Under the pieces are notes generated by a model that did not search any database, had not been told where the DNA came from, and saw only the letters and a program-made list of their open reading frames with translations. A stretch of 64,000 nt of DNA from Lachnospiraceae bacterium UBA7143 (GTDB taxonomy: Bacteria > Bacillota > Clostridia > Lachnospirales > Lachnospiraceae), in the NCBI GenBank assembly GCA_002491905.1, contig DKWV01000025.1:230060-294059 (forward strand), in the 5' to 3' direction. A program made the translations under genes and the position numbers. Below are positions 62,414 through 64,000 of this stretch, piece by piece (the stretch's first letter is position 1; each line of letters opens with the position of its first letter).

Positions 62414-63298
62414 ATGTTTGCTATAGATAACAAAAAAATCGGCATGCATCTTGCTGATCTTATTAACAAAAGCATTTATAAAAGTGACAGGCAATTTGGG
62501 ATTGTTTATCTGTGACTTCGGTATGGAACCGTGGAGTCTGATGATATTCAGAAGATGGCAAATCGCATTTGTCAGATAAAAAAGGTAATATCCATAGAAG
62601 ATATACTAAGCGCTGGTACCGCTCTTGTACCTGCATCTCACAGAATGTCAAACTACTCCATTGCCTATTCAAAGGATCCGGCAGAATGGACCGCCTATTT
62701 GAAGAGAGATGACAAACTCTTCTTAAATCCTGATGAATACGATAAAACCGTTATAGACTATGCCCTTGAAGCCGGCAACTATCCATTTCTTAAATTCCTC
62801 ATGGACAATGGCTATATCTGGTTTGTCGGAAATGAGGAAAAGGAATATAACGTTGGCTTTGGTGCAGGGACAAGTATTAAGAGACGGGAAATTGGATTCC
62901 ATGATCCTCTTGAATACCGGATGAAAGCACAGGATGATCTTCGTTTTAAAATGATTTCTCTTGCCATAAGAGACAAGGACCTTGACATGTTAAACCGTCT
63001 CCATGCCAGAGAAATCCCGATGCTTTATACTTTAAATCATGTGATGCACTATACTCTCACAGATAAGAAACTGCCAGAGTCATCAAATGTTGAAACAATG
63101 ATCCATTATATCTATCCCGAAACGGGCTTTGTTGCTTTCACCATACCTATGTATATAAAGCATTCAATCCGTGGCTTTATAACAAACATTATCCATATGA
63201 CGGTCACCTCATCTGACCCGGAAGTTCAGTTCCTGATTGATGAGATGAACAAAACATACGACACCTTTATCAATTACTTTGAGGAAAAGGAGGCTTAA
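62414..63298 (+). pseudogene. XRE-type DNA-binding protein gene interrupted by an in-frame TGA
   Basis: ATG 62414 follows a strong AAAGGAG site and reads MFAIDNKKIGMHLADLINKS, then SDRQFGIVYL, and meets TGA at 62513-62515. The same frame continues as LRYGTVESDDIQKMANRICQ and remains open to 63298 (a further 260 codons). The N-terminal part looks like a helix-turn-helix of the Cro/C1 type, and the rest is a helical domain of unknown function with an ankyrin-like pattern (VIDYALEAGNYPFLKFLMDNG). A single TGG to TGA change would explain the stop. Alternatively a shorter protein could start at GTG 62531, but that has no ribosome site. Confidence 0.7.
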
Positions 63299-63301
63299 AT
63301 T

Positions 63302-63457
63302 ATGTGTAATCCTATTTTTGATTATGATGAGGGAAACTTCATTTATCCGACATCCAGAAATATGGGCATTGACTCTGACGGAGACTTTTATATGTGCATG
63401 GGCGATAATATGTCTATGGATTCAGATACCAGAGAACTTCATTCGGGATCAGTCTGA
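63302..63457 (+). CDS. Small conserved hypothetical protein (51 residues)
   Basis: A short gene directly after the interrupted gene: AAGGAGG lies about 9 nt before the ATG. The product starts MCNPIFDYDEGNFIYPTSRN and contains GDFYMCMGDNMSMDSDTREL. Proteins with this MGDNMSMD-type motif are frequent companions of XRE-type genes in Clostridia, but no function is known to me. Confidence 0.65.
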   Translation: MCNPIFDYDEGNFIYPTSRNMGIDSDGDFYMCMGDNMSMDSDTRELHSGSV

Positions 63458-63639
63458 ATTATTCCTTTTTTAGCAGCGCTCGCTGCACCTGCGATTATTA
63501 ATTTTCTCAATGTATAATATATCTTCGGTTGTATCAAAATTAATACTCATTTAATTGTATGTATTCCTTAATGAAACTTTTAGTATACATATTATAATGG
63601 CTGGTATGAGATATAATTGGGAAATTTAATATAAAAATA

Positions 63640-63670
63640 GTGGAAACATTGCAAATATCAAGGTTTCCAC
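63640..63670 (+). terminator. Hairpin in the spacer after the small gene
   Basis: GTGGAAAC at 63640-63647 pairs with GTTTCCAC at 63663-63670, followed by TGCTTTC. It may end the transcript of the 51-residue gene. Nothing else is recognised between 63458 and 63640, which is very AT-rich. Confidence 0.5.
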
Positions 63671-63692
63671 TGCTTTCTAAAGAATAAAAAAG

Positions 63693-63780
63693 CGCGAGAC
63701 GGGACTCGAATACACAAACCACTTTGGGAACTAATTGTGTATCGGAGAGGCACAACTCACTTACTGCAGCATTGAGTTGT
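63693..63780. other. Hairpin-rich segment before the replication gene
   Basis: Two clear stems: ATACACAA/TTGTGTAT (63710-63742) and ACAACTCA/TGAGTTGT (63752-63780). GCGCGAG occurs at 63692 and again near 63791 as a direct repeat. On the minus strand the segment ends in a CGCGCTTTTTTATT run that resembles a terminator. It may be part of a replication or transfer origin, or an antisense RNA controlling the initiator gene. Confidence 0.45.
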
Positions 63781-63810
63781 CAGACAACTTGCGCGAGGCC
63801 GGAAAGGGGT

Positions 63811-63839
63811 CTACCCCCGGTATAGTAATACGGGGGTAG
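63811..63839 (+). other. Candidate origin (dso/oriT-like) inverted repeat
   Basis: CTACCCCCG at 63811-63819 and CGGGGGTAG at 63831-63839 flank an 11-nt GTATAGTAATA loop. C-run/G-run inverted repeats of this shape form the nicking sites of ICEBs1 and Tn916-type elements, whose Rep_trans-family relaxases act there. It lies 17 nt before a gene of that apparent family. Confidence 0.5.
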
Positions 63840-63856
63840 TAAATACAAGGTGTGCC

Positions 63857-64000
63857 ATGTACGGAAACTCTGAACGGTTAGACAATTCCCTGAAAGTATC
63901 CATAGACTGGATCGCATTCACATCTACTATCATAACAGAAGTATCTGAAATGATCTCCTTTCTGGGATATACAACCGAAGACTTTGTACTGTTGCCGAAG
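63857..64000 (+). CDS. Rep_trans-family replication initiator or relaxase (3' truncated)
   Basis: The first 48 codons of a gene that runs off the window. The product begins MYGNSERLDN and contains VSIDWIAFTSTI and SFLGYTTEDFVLLPK, which matches the N-terminus of rolling-circle initiators and ICE relaxases of the Rep_trans group (an IDW-x-AFT strand, then an LGY...F..LPKG segment). AAGGTG precedes the ATG. With the origin-like repeat it indicates an integrated plasmid-like or ICE/IME element. Confidence 0.65.
   Translation, partial: MYGNSERLDNSLKVSIDWIAFTSTIITEVSEMISFLGYTTEDFVLLPK

Noticed and set aside
63693..63780. tRNA-like sequence on the minus strand (TTCGAGTCCCG followed by TCTCGCGC)
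   Set aside because: The T-loop-like part is not flanked by pairing stems and no matching 5' acceptor strand is found about 80 nt away; the GCGCGAG copies are direct and not inverted repeats.
1..64000. CRISPR array, rRNA or complete tRNA genes
   Set aside because: No regularly spaced direct repeats, rRNA core sequences or cloverleaf-type sequences were recognised on either strand.

Overview
The window looks like a chromosomal segment of an anaerobic, spore-forming-lineage Clostridia bacterium, most likely Lachnospiraceae. The reasons are strong AAGGAGG-type ribosome binding sites, moderately GC-rich coding DNA with AT-rich spacers, a Bce-type peptide-sensing module, a GerMN lipoprotein, a cytoplasmic [FeFe]-hydrogenase-like chemosensor, and relatives of amino-acid genes typical of that family. 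The species cannot be named from the sequence alone.

Region 1 (1-19443) is the 3' part of a phage-tail-like contractile injection system (CIS). In order it encodes a hub protein cut by the window start, a gpV-type spike, a gp25 wedge, two baseplate J-type proteins, a P2 gpI-type tail protein, a STAS-domain protein and a large AAA+ ATPase. Sheath, tube and tape-measure genes are not in the window and are presumably upstream. Downstream, all on the same strand, come a GNAT-like protein, two paralogous 873- and 1039-residue proteins with calpain-type (C2) cysteine protease domains, and a 436-residue protein with a degenerate GNAT-like half and a chaperone-like tail. The two calpain-like proteases are the best candidates for the cargo (or cell-death enzymes) of this CIS, and they are the most novel part of the window.

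Region 2 (19628-29549) is housekeeping and regulation: a BceRS-BceAB-like antimicrobial peptide sensing and detoxification module with a probable response-regulator site before the ABC genes, two AraC-family regulators, a coiled-coil protein, an alpha/alpha-toroid protein, an ArsC/Spx-like thioredoxin-fold protein and a nucleotidyltransferase-fold protein.

Region 3 (29577-57143) is core metabolism and cell biology. It holds argJ-argB-argD, a solute-binding-like protein, comEA and comEC flanking a two-component system plus a GerMN lipoprotein, holA, thrH, a 5'-nucleotidase, an SfsA-MutY fusion, a glycosyltransferase, a PAP2 phosphatase, glyA, hom, lysC, the hydrogenase-like chemosensor and a LUD protein. 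A multi-hairpin repeat element occurs upstream of both argJ and hom. A 127-nt palindrome sits before comEC.

Region 4 (57144-64000) is more accessory. It has a strong promoter driving a purine-rich candidate non-coding RNA, a membrane-anchored GH3 glycosidase, an IS200-type element with a structured 3' tail, a PadR-HAAS-SdpI membrane operon, and at the right edge an AT-rich mobile segment. That segment carries an XRE-type gene broken by an in-frame TGA, a 51-codon small gene, a series of hairpins including an ICEBs1/Tn916-oriT-like C-run/G-run inverted repeat, and the first 48 codons of a probable Rep_trans-family replication initiator or relaxase that runs off the window.
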